From FLUQ01 sp031550605 (lineage in GTDB: Bacteria; Desulfobacterota; Desulfovibrionia; Desulfovibrionales; Desulfovibrionaceae), in the NCBI GenBank assembly GCA_031550605.1, contig JAVBOK010000102.1, forward strand, positions 1 through 5,326: a stretch of 5,326 nucleotides of DNA. The letters are read 5' to 3'. Of this stretch, positions 1 to 5,168 are shown one piece after another. Within the stretch, counting starts at the first letter, position 1. Each line of letters opens with the position of its first letter. The notes beneath the pieces are model-generated. The model was not told where the DNA came from. It did not search any database and saw only the letters and a list, made by a program, of their open reading frames with translations. The position numbers and the translations under genes were made by a program.

Positions 1-866
1 AGGTGTCCGAATTCTTTGGCAAAGACCCGCATCGCGGCGTGAACCCGGACGAAGTGGTGGCCATGGGGGCGGCCATTCAGGGCGGCATCCTGACCGGCGA
101 CGTGAAGGACGTGCTGCTGCTGGACGTCACCCCCCTGTCGCTGGGCATTGAAACCCTGGGGGGGGTCATGACGCGCCTGATCGACCGCAACACCACCATC
201 CCCACCCGCAAAAGCCAGGTCTTTTCCACGGCGGCGGACAATCAGCCTTCCGTTTCCATCCACGTGCTGCAGGGCGAACGCCCCATGGCGTCCGACAACA
301 TGACGCTGGGCCGGTTCGAACTGACCGGCATTCCCGCCGCGCCCCGCGGCCTGCCGCAGATCGAGGTGGCCTTCGACATCGACGCCAACGGCATTGTGAA
401 CGTGTCCGCCAAAGACCTGGGCACGGGCAAGGAACAGACCATCCGCATCACCGCGTCTTCGGGTCTTTCCGAGGAAGACATCAAAAAGATGGTCAGAGAA
501 GCCGAAGCGCACGCCGAAGACGACAAACGGAAGCAGGAACTTATTGAAACCCGCAACCATGCGGACGCCCTGGTCTATTCCACGGAAAAGACCCTGGCTG
601 ACCTTGGCGACAAGGTGGACGCCGCCGTGCGGGCAGATATCGAGGCCAAGAGCAATGCCCTGAAAAAGGCCATGGAAGGCGACGATCTGGCCGCCATCAA
701 AAAGACCATGGACGAATTGTCCAAAGCCTCGCATACGCTGGCTGAACAGCTGTACGCCCAGAAAGCCCAGGCCCCCGGCGACGCCGGGGCGGCCGGCGGC
801 GGCGCGGCCGGCGCGTCGAAAAACGACGACGTGGTGGACGCCGACTACTCCGAAGTCAAACAGTAG
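1..866 (+). CDS. dnaK: Chaperone protein DnaK (Hsp70), C-terminal part, truncated by window edge
   Basis: DnaK is the cytoplasmic ATP-dependent Hsp70 chaperone that works with DnaJ and GrpE. The visible 287 residues begin inside the nucleotide-binding domain. The GTG at position 3 is an internal valine, not a start, because the reading frame is already in conserved sequence (SEFFGKDPHRGVNPDEVV, then GAAIQGG). The interdomain linker and start of the substrate-binding domain follow at about residues 36-54 (DVLLLDVTPLSLGIETLGG). Next come the beta-sandwich (HVLQGER, APRGLPQIEV, SAKDLGTGKEQ), the helical lid from about residue 153 (SGLSEEDIKKMVREAEA), an Ala/Gly-rich flexible tail, and the end DDVVDADYSEVKQ, which resembles the E. 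coli C-terminus. By comparison with E. coli DnaK the fragment starts near residue 353 of about 640, so roughly the first 55% lies outside. The stop is TAG, followed 21 bases later by a hairpin. No frameshift or missing motif is seen. Confidence 0.98.
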   Translation, partial: VSEFFGKDPHRGVNPDEVVAMGAAIQGGILTGDVKDVLLLDVTPLSLGIETLGGVMTRLIDRNTTIPTRKSQVFSTAADNQPSVSIHVLQGERPMASDNMTLGRFELTGIPAAPRGLPQIEVAFDIDANGIVNVSAKDLGTGKEQTIRITASSGLSEEDIKKMVREAEAHAEDDKRKQELIETRNHADALVYSTEKTLADLGDKVDAAVRADIEAKSNALKKAMEGDDLAAIKKTMDELSKASHTLAEQLYAQKAQAPGDAGAAGGGAAGASKNDDVVDADYSEVKQ

Positions 867-887
867 ACTACGCCTTTTCCGATCTGG

Positions 888-920
888 GGTTCCCCTCCCG
901 GTTTTGCCGGGCGGGGAACC
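888..920 (+). terminator. Strong hairpin after dnaK, probable transcript end
   Basis: A 14-base arm (888-901) pairs with 907-920 around the 5-base loop TTTTG, with a single T/C mismatch at 896/912; the outer eight pairs are GGTTCCCC/GGGGAACC. It begins 21 bases after the dnaK stop. Neither strand has a T-run next to the stem, so it is not a textbook intrinsic terminator. It may stabilise the 3' end or act with Rho. Confidence 0.5.
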
Positions 921-1075
921 GCGGCCGATGGCAGCGTCCTCTCGGGCAACAGAGCGCCAAAAAGGCGCTGGCGGCATTCACCGCCGCGTTGCGCACCGGA
1001 GTGGGCGTGCCTTGGCACCCCGCCTTTGCGGGGTTTGTCATCACCGATACGCGCGCGCCGTAATCCGAGGCGGCC
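921..1075. other. Non-coding convergent intergenic stretch with tandem small hairpins
   Basis: No supported gene lies between the dnaK terminator hairpin and the 3' end of the leftward gene. The stretch holds several small inverted repeats in a row: AGCGCC/GGCGCT with an AAAAA loop (953-969), GGCGG/CCGCC with a 6-base loop (970-985), GTGC/GCAC (1007-1018), and ACCCCGC/GCGGGGT (1017-1034). The last two overlap by two bases and could not both form fully. The likely role is 3' end formation for the two converging genes. A small RNA cannot be excluded, but no promoter was recognised. Confidence 0.4.
1017..1038 (+). terminator. Intrinsic-terminator-like hairpin between convergent genes
   Basis: A perfect 7-bp stem ACCCCGC/GCGGGGT (1017-1023 with 1028-1034) with loop CTTT ends in TTT and then GT on the plus strand, giving a weak U-tract. 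It sits 150 bases after the dnaK stop and 38 bases past the end of the leftward gene, so it could stop readthrough from either side. The minus-strand side has no T-run. Confidence 0.4.
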
Positions 1076-2008
1076 TTATTCCCCGGCGGATCGCGGCCGC
1101 ACGCCCAGCACGTTGGGCAGCACCGTGTCCGGACTGCCGGAAGGCCCCCAGCCGCCGGCGTAACGGCCCGTGAACACATGCCGCACATCGCCGGCCCTGA
1201 CCAGCATGGCCGCTTCCGATCCGCCTTCGAGATACATGATGGTCCGCAGTTGCAGGGGACGCCGCAACAGGGCGGCGGCAAAGGCGCCCGCCGGAACCGG
1301 CTCCGCGCAAAGCAGGAAAAGAATCCTGCCCGCGCTGTCCTGGCTGAGGGCGGCCACGCTGTGGGGGCGGTCGTCCTTCCAGATCACCCGGCCCTGAACT
1401 GTGTTCATGCGGTAATTCTGCATGACCAGGGCATATTCCTCAAGAGCGCGCGGCCAGTCGTCCTCGGCCCTGTCCAGCAGGCGAACGCGCGGCAAGCCCG
1501 CCTTTTTGGGACCGGCCATGAAAAACGCGCCGAAATTTCCCGCCACCCTGGGATTGTTGACGTGCGTGGCGCTGCGCAGATGGCCGGTGCTGGTTTTCTG
1601 GTCCGTCAGATACATGCCCGCGTTGATGGCCGCCAGCAGCCCGTATTTCTCCGCCAGGGCGGGCAGAGGCAGCGGCGCCTCTTCCGAGGCCATGTGCAGA
1701 GTAAAGGTGAAGCGGTCCGGGTCAATGCGCAAAGCGACCACGACGGGGCCGGGTTTTGCGGCATCGTTCCCGGTGTCCGCGCCGGCCTGCGCCGCGGCGC
1801 CGTCCGCGTCTGCCGGCCGCAGGGCCAGTTCCGCCGCGGCCAGGGAAATTTCCGCCAGATCGAAACCCGGCCGCAATTCCCGCCAGGGCACAGCCGCCGC
1901 CGGGGACGCGGCGCCCGTTGCGGCCGCGCCGGAACAGATCATCGGCCAGCCCGCCGACCAGGCCGCCAGACACAGCAAAAAAAGCGTACAATGACGGCGA
2001 AAAAGCAT
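1076..2008 (-). CDS. Secreted phosphodiester glycosidase family (NAGPA/DUF2233-like) protein
   Basis: This 310-residue protein carries a signal peptide: LFRRH, then a hydrophobic stretch at about residues 7-25 and a small-residue cleavage region (SGAAA, 26-30). It is therefore expected outside the cytoplasmic membrane; no lipobox is seen. Residues 31-87 are Ala-rich and low in complexity. The fold signature follows: AINAGMY (127-133), GNFGAFFMAGP (157-167), VMQNYRM (195-201), HSVAALSQDSAGRILFLL (216-233) and MYLEGGSEAAML (258-269), matching the order of motifs in the phosphodiester glycosidase family, whose animal member removes GlcNAc from a phosphodiester. The bacterial substrate is unknown. 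The usual aspartate of the LDGG-type motif is glutamate here (E261). The start at 2008 was chosen because it directly precedes the signal peptide and has GAGGG upstream; an in-frame start at 2137 would bury the signal peptide. It is transcribed alone, divergent from metF and convergent with dnaK. Confidence 0.8.
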   Translation of the reverse strand: MLFRRHCTLFLLCLAAWSAGWPMICSGAAATGAASPAAAVPWRELRPGFDLAEISLAAAELALRPADADGAAAQAGADTGNDAAKPGPVVVALRIDPDRFTFTLHMASEEAPLPLPALAEKYGLLAAINAGMYLTDQKTSTGHLRSATHVNNPRVAGNFGAFFMAGPKKAGLPRVRLLDRAEDDWPRALEEYALVMQNYRMNTVQGRVIWKDDRPHSVAALSQDSAGRILFLLCAEPVPAGAFAAALLRRPLQLRTIMYLEGGSEAAMLVRAGDVRHVFTGRYAGGWGPSGSPDTVLPNVLGVRPRSAGE

Positions 2009-2012
2009 GCAA

Positions 2013-2017
2013 CCCTC
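2013..2017 (-). promoter_or_regulatory. Shine-Dalgarno site deciding the glycosidase start
   Basis: Read on the minus strand, GAGGG lies four bases before the ATG at 2008. Together with the signal peptide that begins immediately downstream, it supports this start over the in-frame ATG at 2137. Confidence 0.6.
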
Positions 2018-2105
2018 ACCGGCCGTTCCGGATGTTTCTTTTCCCGATGGCGGACGTCCCCCGGACAGGGCCGCCGGAGGGAGCGCAACAGCCCCATCGG
2101 CCGGA

Positions 2106-2127
2106 GAGAAAATACCGGCATTTTCTC
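2106..2127. promoter_or_regulatory. Near-perfect 22-base palindrome, candidate operator
   Basis: GAGAAAAT (2106-2113) and ATTTTCTC (2120-2127) are perfect inverted arms around ACCGGC, whose central CCGG is itself symmetric; only one position in each half breaks the symmetry. The A/T-rich arms stand out from the very GC-rich surroundings. It lies about 98 bases upstream of the glycosidase ATG and 206 bases upstream of metF. A dimeric repressor or activator site is the natural reading, though an RNA hairpin is possible. It matches no operator consensus I can name with confidence. Confidence 0.4.
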
Positions 2128-2180
2128 CGCGCGTCATCGGCTTCCTTCACTCTGCCCCGCCGGAGCGGCGCGCCTTTGCC

Positions 2181-2217
2181 CATCCGGATTTGCAGGGTTT
2201 GCCGGCAATCCGGGATG
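2181..2217. repeat. Imperfect inverted repeat upstream of the metF promoter
   Basis: CATCCGGATT (2181-2190) pairs with AATCCGGGATG (2207-2217), giving ten base pairs with one bulged G, around a 16-base loop. It lies upstream of the proposed metF promoter, so it is more likely a protein-binding site or a stop for leftward/rightward readthrough than part of the metF leader. Confidence 0.3.
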
Positions 2218-2271
2218 CGCCGCGCGCGGAGCGGCCGCCCGCGCACGGACGGCACGGCGGGGGAAAATGAT

Positions 2272-2300
2272 TTTACGCCTGTTCCGTTCCGGTGTATACA
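2272..2300 (+). promoter_or_regulatory. Candidate sigma70-type promoter for metF
   Basis: A -35-like TTTACG (2272-2277) and a -10-like TATACA (2295-2300) are separated by 17 bases, each matching the consensus at four of six positions. Transcription would begin near 2307, giving a leader of about 27 bases to the metF ATG. The -10 element lies inside a perfect 10-base palindrome, GTGTATACAC (2292-2301), which could be a repressor site. The local A/T content is raised relative to its flanks. No experimental support is available. Confidence 0.4.
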
Positions 2301-2323
2301 CGGCGCAGCATACTGCCACCCCC

Positions 2324-2328
2324 AGAGG
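2324..2328 (+). promoter_or_regulatory. Shine-Dalgarno site deciding the metF start
   Basis: AGAGG sits five bases before the ATG at 2334. It favours this start over the in-frame ATG at 2292, which lies inside the proposed -10 region and would add 14 residues not typical of the family. Confidence 0.65.
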
Positions 2329-2333
2329 CGATC

Positions 2334-3206
2334 ATGAAGCTTATCGACGACATGGCCCGGCTGACCCGGCCTTTTTATTCCATGGAATTCTTTCCGCCCA
2401 AGGAGCGGGAGCAATGGCCCGCCTTTTTCAGGGCCGTGGAAAAACTGAACACGCTGCGGCCGCTGTATGCTTCCGTCACTTACGGCGCGGGCGGCGGCAC
2501 CCAGGACAACAGCCTGGAAATCACGGCCAGGCTGAAAGCCCTGGGCATCACCCCGCTGCCGCATCTGACCTGCGTCGGCGCCACCGCCCAGAGCCTGGAA
2601 TCCTTCCTGGCCCGGTTGCGGGAACTGGGCATCGGCAACGTGCTGGCCCTGCGGGGCGATCCGCCCCAAAACGCCCATTTTGACTGGAACGCGGGCGAAT
2701 TCCGCCACGCGACCGACCTGGTGGCCTTTGTGCGCCGCCGTTTTCCCGACTTCGGCATCGCGGTGGCCGCCTACCCCAACGCGCATCCGGAATCGCCGAC
2801 ATTCCGCGACGACAGGATGCACGCCAAGGCCAAGATTGACGCCGGGGCGGATTTCATGGTCACCCAGCTGTTTTTTGACGTGCGCGAATATTTCGACATG
2901 GTGGAGCATCTGCGGGCCATGGGGGTGACCACGCCCGTGGTGCCCGGCATTCTGCCCATCCAGAGCCTGGAATCCGTGCGCCGCATCCTGGCGTTGTGCG
3001 GAGCGAACATCCCCGGAAATCTGTATCTGGCCCTGGAAAAGGCCCATGAAGCGGGCGGCGCGGAAGCGGTAAAAGAAGCGGGCATCGCCTTCGCCGCCAA
3101 ACAGATCCGCCGTCTGATCGACGGCGGCGCGCCGGGCATTCACCTGTACACCCTGAACCGGGCGGAAAGCTGCCTGCGCATTGCGGAAGAGGCCGGACCG
3201 TTATGA
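2334..3206 (+). CDS. metF: 5,10-methylenetetrahydrofolate reductase
   Basis: MetF is a cytoplasmic FAD enzyme that reduces 5,10-methylene-THF to 5-methyl-THF, the methyl donor for methionine synthesis; in anaerobes it can also serve the methyl branch of one-carbon metabolism. The 290-residue product is close to the 296 of E. coli MetF and covers the whole TIM barrel. Visible motifs in order are MEFFPPK (17-23, with E18 at the position of catalytic Glu28 of E. coli), YASVTYGAGGG (45-55), LPHLTC (75-80), LALRGDPP (104-111, with D109 at the position of Asp120), AAYPNAHPE (145-153), and KIDAGADFMVTQLFFD (167-182, with folate-contacting Gln at 178). The end GIHLYTLNR is also typical. All expected active-site residues are present. 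It is probably the first gene of an operon with the glycosyltransferase 28 bases downstream. The electron donor (NADH, ferredoxin or other) cannot be told from the sequence. Confidence 0.96.
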   Translation: MKLIDDMARLTRPFYSMEFFPPKEREQWPAFFRAVEKLNTLRPLYASVTYGAGGGTQDNSLEITARLKALGITPLPHLTCVGATAQSLESFLARLRELGIGNVLALRGDPPQNAHFDWNAGEFRHATDLVAFVRRRFPDFGIAVAAYPNAHPESPTFRDDRMHAKAKIDAGADFMVTQLFFDVREYFDMVEHLRAMGVTTPVVPGILPIQSLESVRRILALCGANIPGNLYLALEKAHEAGGAEAVKEAGIAFAAKQIRRLIDGGAPGIHLYTLNRAESCLRIAEEAGPL

Positions 3207-3234
3207 GCAACGCGGGACCTTGCCGGTAAAAACC

Positions 3235-4281
3235 ATGTCCGTCGATCTTGCCACATTCAATCCCCGGGCCATTCTGGTCTGCCAATTGCGCCAGATCGGC
3301 GATGTGGTCCTGATGACCCCGCTGCTGGAATTGCTGGCCAAACGCTTTCCCGGCGCGCGCATCGACGCGCTGACGGAAAAGAAATGCGCCCCCGTGCTGG
3401 AAGGCAACCCCTATCTGTCCCGAATCTGGCCCGTCGACAAAAAGGCCCTGCCCACTCTGTTCCATGAGGTCGCCTACTACTGGAAAGTCGCCCGCCAGGG
3501 CTACGATCTGGTCGCGGACCTGCAGCAGACGCCGCGCTGCCGCTGGGTTGTGGCGTTTTCCCGCGCGCCCGTGCGGCTGACCCGTACCCCGCCCTGGTAC
3601 ACCCGCCCTTTGTACACCCACTGGGCCGACCCCTGGGGGGGCTACGCCTCGGCCCGCAAAGCCTCCGTCCTCTCCCCCCTCGGCATCACCTGGAACGGCG
3701 AGCGGCCTCGCATCGTCCTGCGCGACGACGAAAAGGCGGCGGCAGCGGCCTATCTCGCGTCCCTGGGCCTTGCGCCGGACCATATCCTGGTCGCCGTGGA
3801 CGCCACCCACCGCCGGGCGACCCGGCTCTGGCCCGCCGCGCACTACGCCCGCCTGCTGGAAATGGCGGCGGCGGAACATCCCGCCCTGCGCTTTCAACTG
3901 CTGTACGGCCCCGGCGAAGAAAACGAGGCGCGCCGGGTCCTGGACGCCTGCGCCGCCGCGGACCGCATTCTTCCCCTCGGCCGCCTGCTCGACCTGCGGG
4001 AGATGGCCGCGTGCATCACCCACGCCCGCCTGCTTCTGGGCAACTGCTCCGCCCCCCGCCACATCGCGGTGGCCGTCGGCACGCCCACCCTGACCATCCA
4101 GGGCGCCACCAGCACCGGCTGGGTCTTTCCCGCGCCGGAGCATGGCTGCGTGCGCCTCGGCCTGCCCTGCCAGCCTTGCAACAAGAACGTCTGCGACATC
4201 GGCATCCGCTGCCTGACGGACCTGACGCCCGAGATGGTGCTGCCGGAATTCTCGCGCCGTTTACAAAATCCCTTCCACTGA
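3235..4281 (+). CDS. Glycosyltransferase family 9 (heptosyltransferase-like)
   Basis: Family 9 enzymes are GT-B glycosyltransferases that act at the inner face of the cytoplasmic membrane, typically adding heptose from ADP-heptose to the lipopolysaccharide core (WaaC, WaaF, WaaQ). The 348-residue protein has the N-terminal signature ILVCQLRQIGDVVLMTPLLE (13-32) and FPGARIDALTE (38-48). The C-terminal donor-site region is NCSAPRHIAVAVGTPTLTIQGA (from residue 270). A cysteine cluster C312, C315, C320, C326 (CxxC-x4-C-x5-C) follows, as in many family 9 proteins. Where most members have a DSGPxH-like stretch, this one reads NCSAPRH, keeping Pro and His but not Asp or Gly. The ATG at 3235 is chosen because the family signature begins soon after; its Shine-Dalgarno is weak, and an in-frame TTG at 3220 is an alternative. 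Close spacing behind metF suggests translation from the same message. The acceptor sugar cannot be determined. Confidence 0.9.
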   Translation: MSVDLATFNPRAILVCQLRQIGDVVLMTPLLELLAKRFPGARIDALTEKKCAPVLEGNPYLSRIWPVDKKALPTLFHEVAYYWKVARQGYDLVADLQQTPRCRWVVAFSRAPVRLTRTPPWYTRPLYTHWADPWGGYASARKASVLSPLGITWNGERPRIVLRDDEKAAAAAYLASLGLAPDHILVAVDATHRRATRLWPAAHYARLLEMAAAEHPALRFQLLYGPGEENEARRVLDACAAADRILPLGRLLDLREMAACITHARLLLGNCSAPRHIAVAVGTPTLTIQGATSTGWVFPAPEHGCVRLGLPCQPCNKNVCDIGIRCLTDLTPEMVLPEFSRRLQNPFH

Positions 4282-4287
4282 GTATTG

Positions 4288-4316
4288 TTCACACTGCGGC
4301 ATCCCCGGTTTATGCC
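4288..4316 (+). promoter_or_regulatory. Weak candidate promoter for ahpC
   Basis: TTCACA (4288-4293, five of six -35 positions) and TATGCC (4311-4316, three of six -10 positions) are 17 bases apart, just after the glycosyltransferase stop. The -10 match is poor. If real, it gives ahpC its own transcript with a leader of about 65 bases. No Fur, PerR or OxyR site was recognised. The overlapping inverted repeat CGGCAT/ATGCCG (4297-4302 with 4312-4317) could be an operator or a hairpin. Confidence 0.25.
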
Positions 4317-4317
4317 G

Positions 4318-4342
4318 GCGGCTGCGCGCGTCCGCTTTTTCT
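4318..4342 (+). terminator. Terminator-like hairpin with T-run in the ahpC leader
   Basis: GCGG (4318-4321) pairs with CCGC (4332-4335); one mismatch, a T/G wobble and a G-C pair continue the stem to the loop CGCG (4325-4328). It runs directly into TTTTTCT (4336-4342). This is the best U-tract after a stem in the window. It lies 37 bases past the glycosyltransferase stop, so it probably ends or weakens the metF-glycosyltransferase transcript. If the upstream promoter candidate is real, the hairpin would lie inside the ahpC leader. Confidence 0.4.
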
Positions 4343-4376
4343 CCCGGTCTTCGCGGACACCCTTCAACCGTTGCGG

Positions 4377-4383
4377 AAGGAGG
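4377..4383 (+). promoter_or_regulatory. Strong Shine-Dalgarno site of ahpC
   Basis: AAGGAGG is a near-complete complement of the 16S rRNA 3' end, four bases before the ATG at 4388. It is the strongest ribosome site in the window and fits an abundantly made peroxiredoxin. Confidence 0.75.
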
Positions 4384-4387
4384 ACCC

Positions 4388-5029
4388 ATGGACGCCACCG
4401 ATACCTGCTGTTGCGGCGATTTCGCCAAAATCGGCCGGAAAATCCGGCCCTTCACCCTTGAGACCTATAACCCGGCCGCCGACAATTTCGAAGAGGTCAG
4501 GTCCGAAGATCTGCAGACGGCAGGCAAATGGACCGTGCTGGTTTTTTATCCCGCCGACTTCACCTTTGTCTGCCCCACCGAACTGGCGGATCTGGCCGAC
4601 AGCCATCAGAGGCTCACGAATCTGGGAGTGGAGTTGATTTCCGTCTCCACGGACAGCAAATACTCCCATCTGGCCTGGCGCAAAAGTGAACGCCTGCTGG
4701 AAAAGGTTCTCTTCCAGATGGGTTCCGACCCCACAGGCGCTCTGACCCGCTATTTCGCCATCTATGACGAAGAAGCGGGCACGGCCAATCGCGGCACGTA
4801 CATCATCAACCCCGACGGGGTGCTGATCGGATCCGAAGTGACTTTTTACAACGTGGGCCGCAACGCCGCGGAACTGGTGCGGAAAATGGAGGCCAACGTC
4901 CATCTGCGCGCGCATCCCGACGAAGCCTGCCCGGCCCGCTGGGAACCGGGGCAAAAAACCCTGCTGCCCACCATCAGGGATGTGGGCAAAGTGTTCGACA
5001 TGCTGCGCAACGTGCCGCGCGGCATGTGA
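4388..5029 (+). CDS. ahpC: Alkyl hydroperoxide reductase subunit C, 2-Cys peroxiredoxin
   Basis: AhpC is a cytoplasmic peroxidase that reduces hydrogen peroxide, organic peroxides and peroxynitrite through cysteine thiols. The 213-residue product has the active-site stretch FYPADFTFVCPTEL (53-66) with peroxidatic Cys62 and supporting Pro55 and Thr59. It also has SVSTDS (85-90), GALTR (117-121), the active-site Arg135 in NRGTYIINPDG, and the resolving Cys181 in EACPARWEPGQKTL, so it is a typical 2-Cys enzyme of the AhpC/Prx1 group. It is about 26 residues longer than E. coli AhpC, with extensions at both ends. The N-terminus carries three adjacent cysteines (residues 7-9), which are not part of the catalytic pair. 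No ahpF, thioredoxin, thioredoxin reductase or rubrerythrin gene lies next to it in the window, so the reductant is unknown. The start is fixed by the strong AAGGAGG site. In an anaerobe it would protect against oxygen exposure. Confidence 0.95.
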   Translation: MDATDTCCCGDFAKIGRKIRPFTLETYNPAADNFEEVRSEDLQTAGKWTVLVFYPADFTFVCPTELADLADSHQRLTNLGVELISVSTDSKYSHLAWRKSERLLEKVLFQMGSDPTGALTRYFAIYDEEAGTANRGTYIINPDGVLIGSEVTFYNVGRNAAELVRKMEANVHLRAHPDEACPARWEPGQKTLLPTIRDVGKVFDMLRNVPRGM

Positions 5030-5044
5030 TTCCGATTCCAGATC

Positions 5045-5063
5045 AACCCGGCCTTGCGGGGTT
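5045..5063 (+). terminator. Small hairpin just after ahpC
   Basis: AACCCG (5045-5050) can pair with CGGGGTT (5057-5063) with one bulged G and a 6-base loop, starting 16 bases after the ahpC stop. An alternative 5-bp pairing CGGCC/GGCCG (5049-5053 with 5064-5068) competes with it. There is no T-run, so termination activity is uncertain. Confidence 0.3.
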
Positions 5064-5076
5064 GGCCGTCAAACTC

Positions 5077-5106
5077 CGGGCCGCGCTATCGCGCGGTCAC
5101 GGCCCG
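5077..5106 (+). terminator. GC-rich stem-loop downstream of ahpC
   Basis: CCGCGC (5081-5086) and GCGCGG (5091-5096) form a perfect 6-bp stem with loop TATC. The flanking CGGGCCG (5077-5083) and CGGCCCG (5100-5106) form a competing perfect 7-bp stem. Only a short pyrimidine patch (TCTTTCCCCC, 5115-5124) follows, nine bases on. It is a possible end of the ahpC transcript. Confidence 0.35.
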
Positions 5107-5168
5107 CGGCGCCGTCTTTCCCCCGGGAACTTTCGGGCAAGCGGCTTTTCTCCGGCGGACAAACGGAC

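Larger units (their letters stand above)
2009..2333. other. Divergent intergenic region between glycosidase and metF
   Basis: These 325 bases separate two divergently transcribed genes and should hold both promoters. Open frames crossing it are GC-rich shadows with Arg/Pro/Ala-biased translations and no family resemblance. Visible elements are a palindrome at 2106-2127, an imperfect stem-loop at 2181-2217, and a promoter candidate at 2272-2300. I see no recognisable SAM, SAH, cobalamin or tetrahydrofolate riboswitch in front of metF. No convincing promoter for the leftward gene was found. Confidence 0.5.

Noticed and set aside
868..1281. Minus-strand frame of 137 codons overlapping the end of the glycosidase gene
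   Set aside because: More than half overlaps the glycosidase in another frame. The remainder spans the hairpin cluster, and the Cys/Arg/Pro-rich product has no family signature.
2009..2137. Upstream in-frame extension of the glycosidase (start at 2137)
   Set aside because: It would place 43 unrelated residues before a clear signal peptide; the ATG at 2008 has GAGGG in front of it.
2292..2333. 14-residue N-terminal extension of MetF
   Set aside because: The ATG at 2292 falls inside the candidate -10 region; the ATG at 2334 has AGAGG and gives the usual family length.
2009..2333. Riboswitch upstream of metF
   Set aside because: The likely leader is only about 27 bases, and no SAM, SAH, cobalamin or tetrahydrofolate riboswitch core was recognised in the spacer.
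1178..2683. 501-codon open frame on the plus strand
   Set aside because: It runs antisense through the glycosidase gene and continues out of frame into metF. Its Arg/Gly/Pro-rich composition and lack of motifs mark it as a GC shadow.
2016..3143. 375-codon open frame on the minus strand across metF
   Set aside because: It is antisense to metF and the divergent spacer; the composition and absence of domains do not support a gene.
2860..4143. 427-codon open frame on the minus strand
   Set aside because: It lies antisense to metF and the glycosyltransferase, both clearly real. The translation is Gly/Arg/Gln-rich with no recognisable family, as expected for the antisense frame of GC-rich genes.
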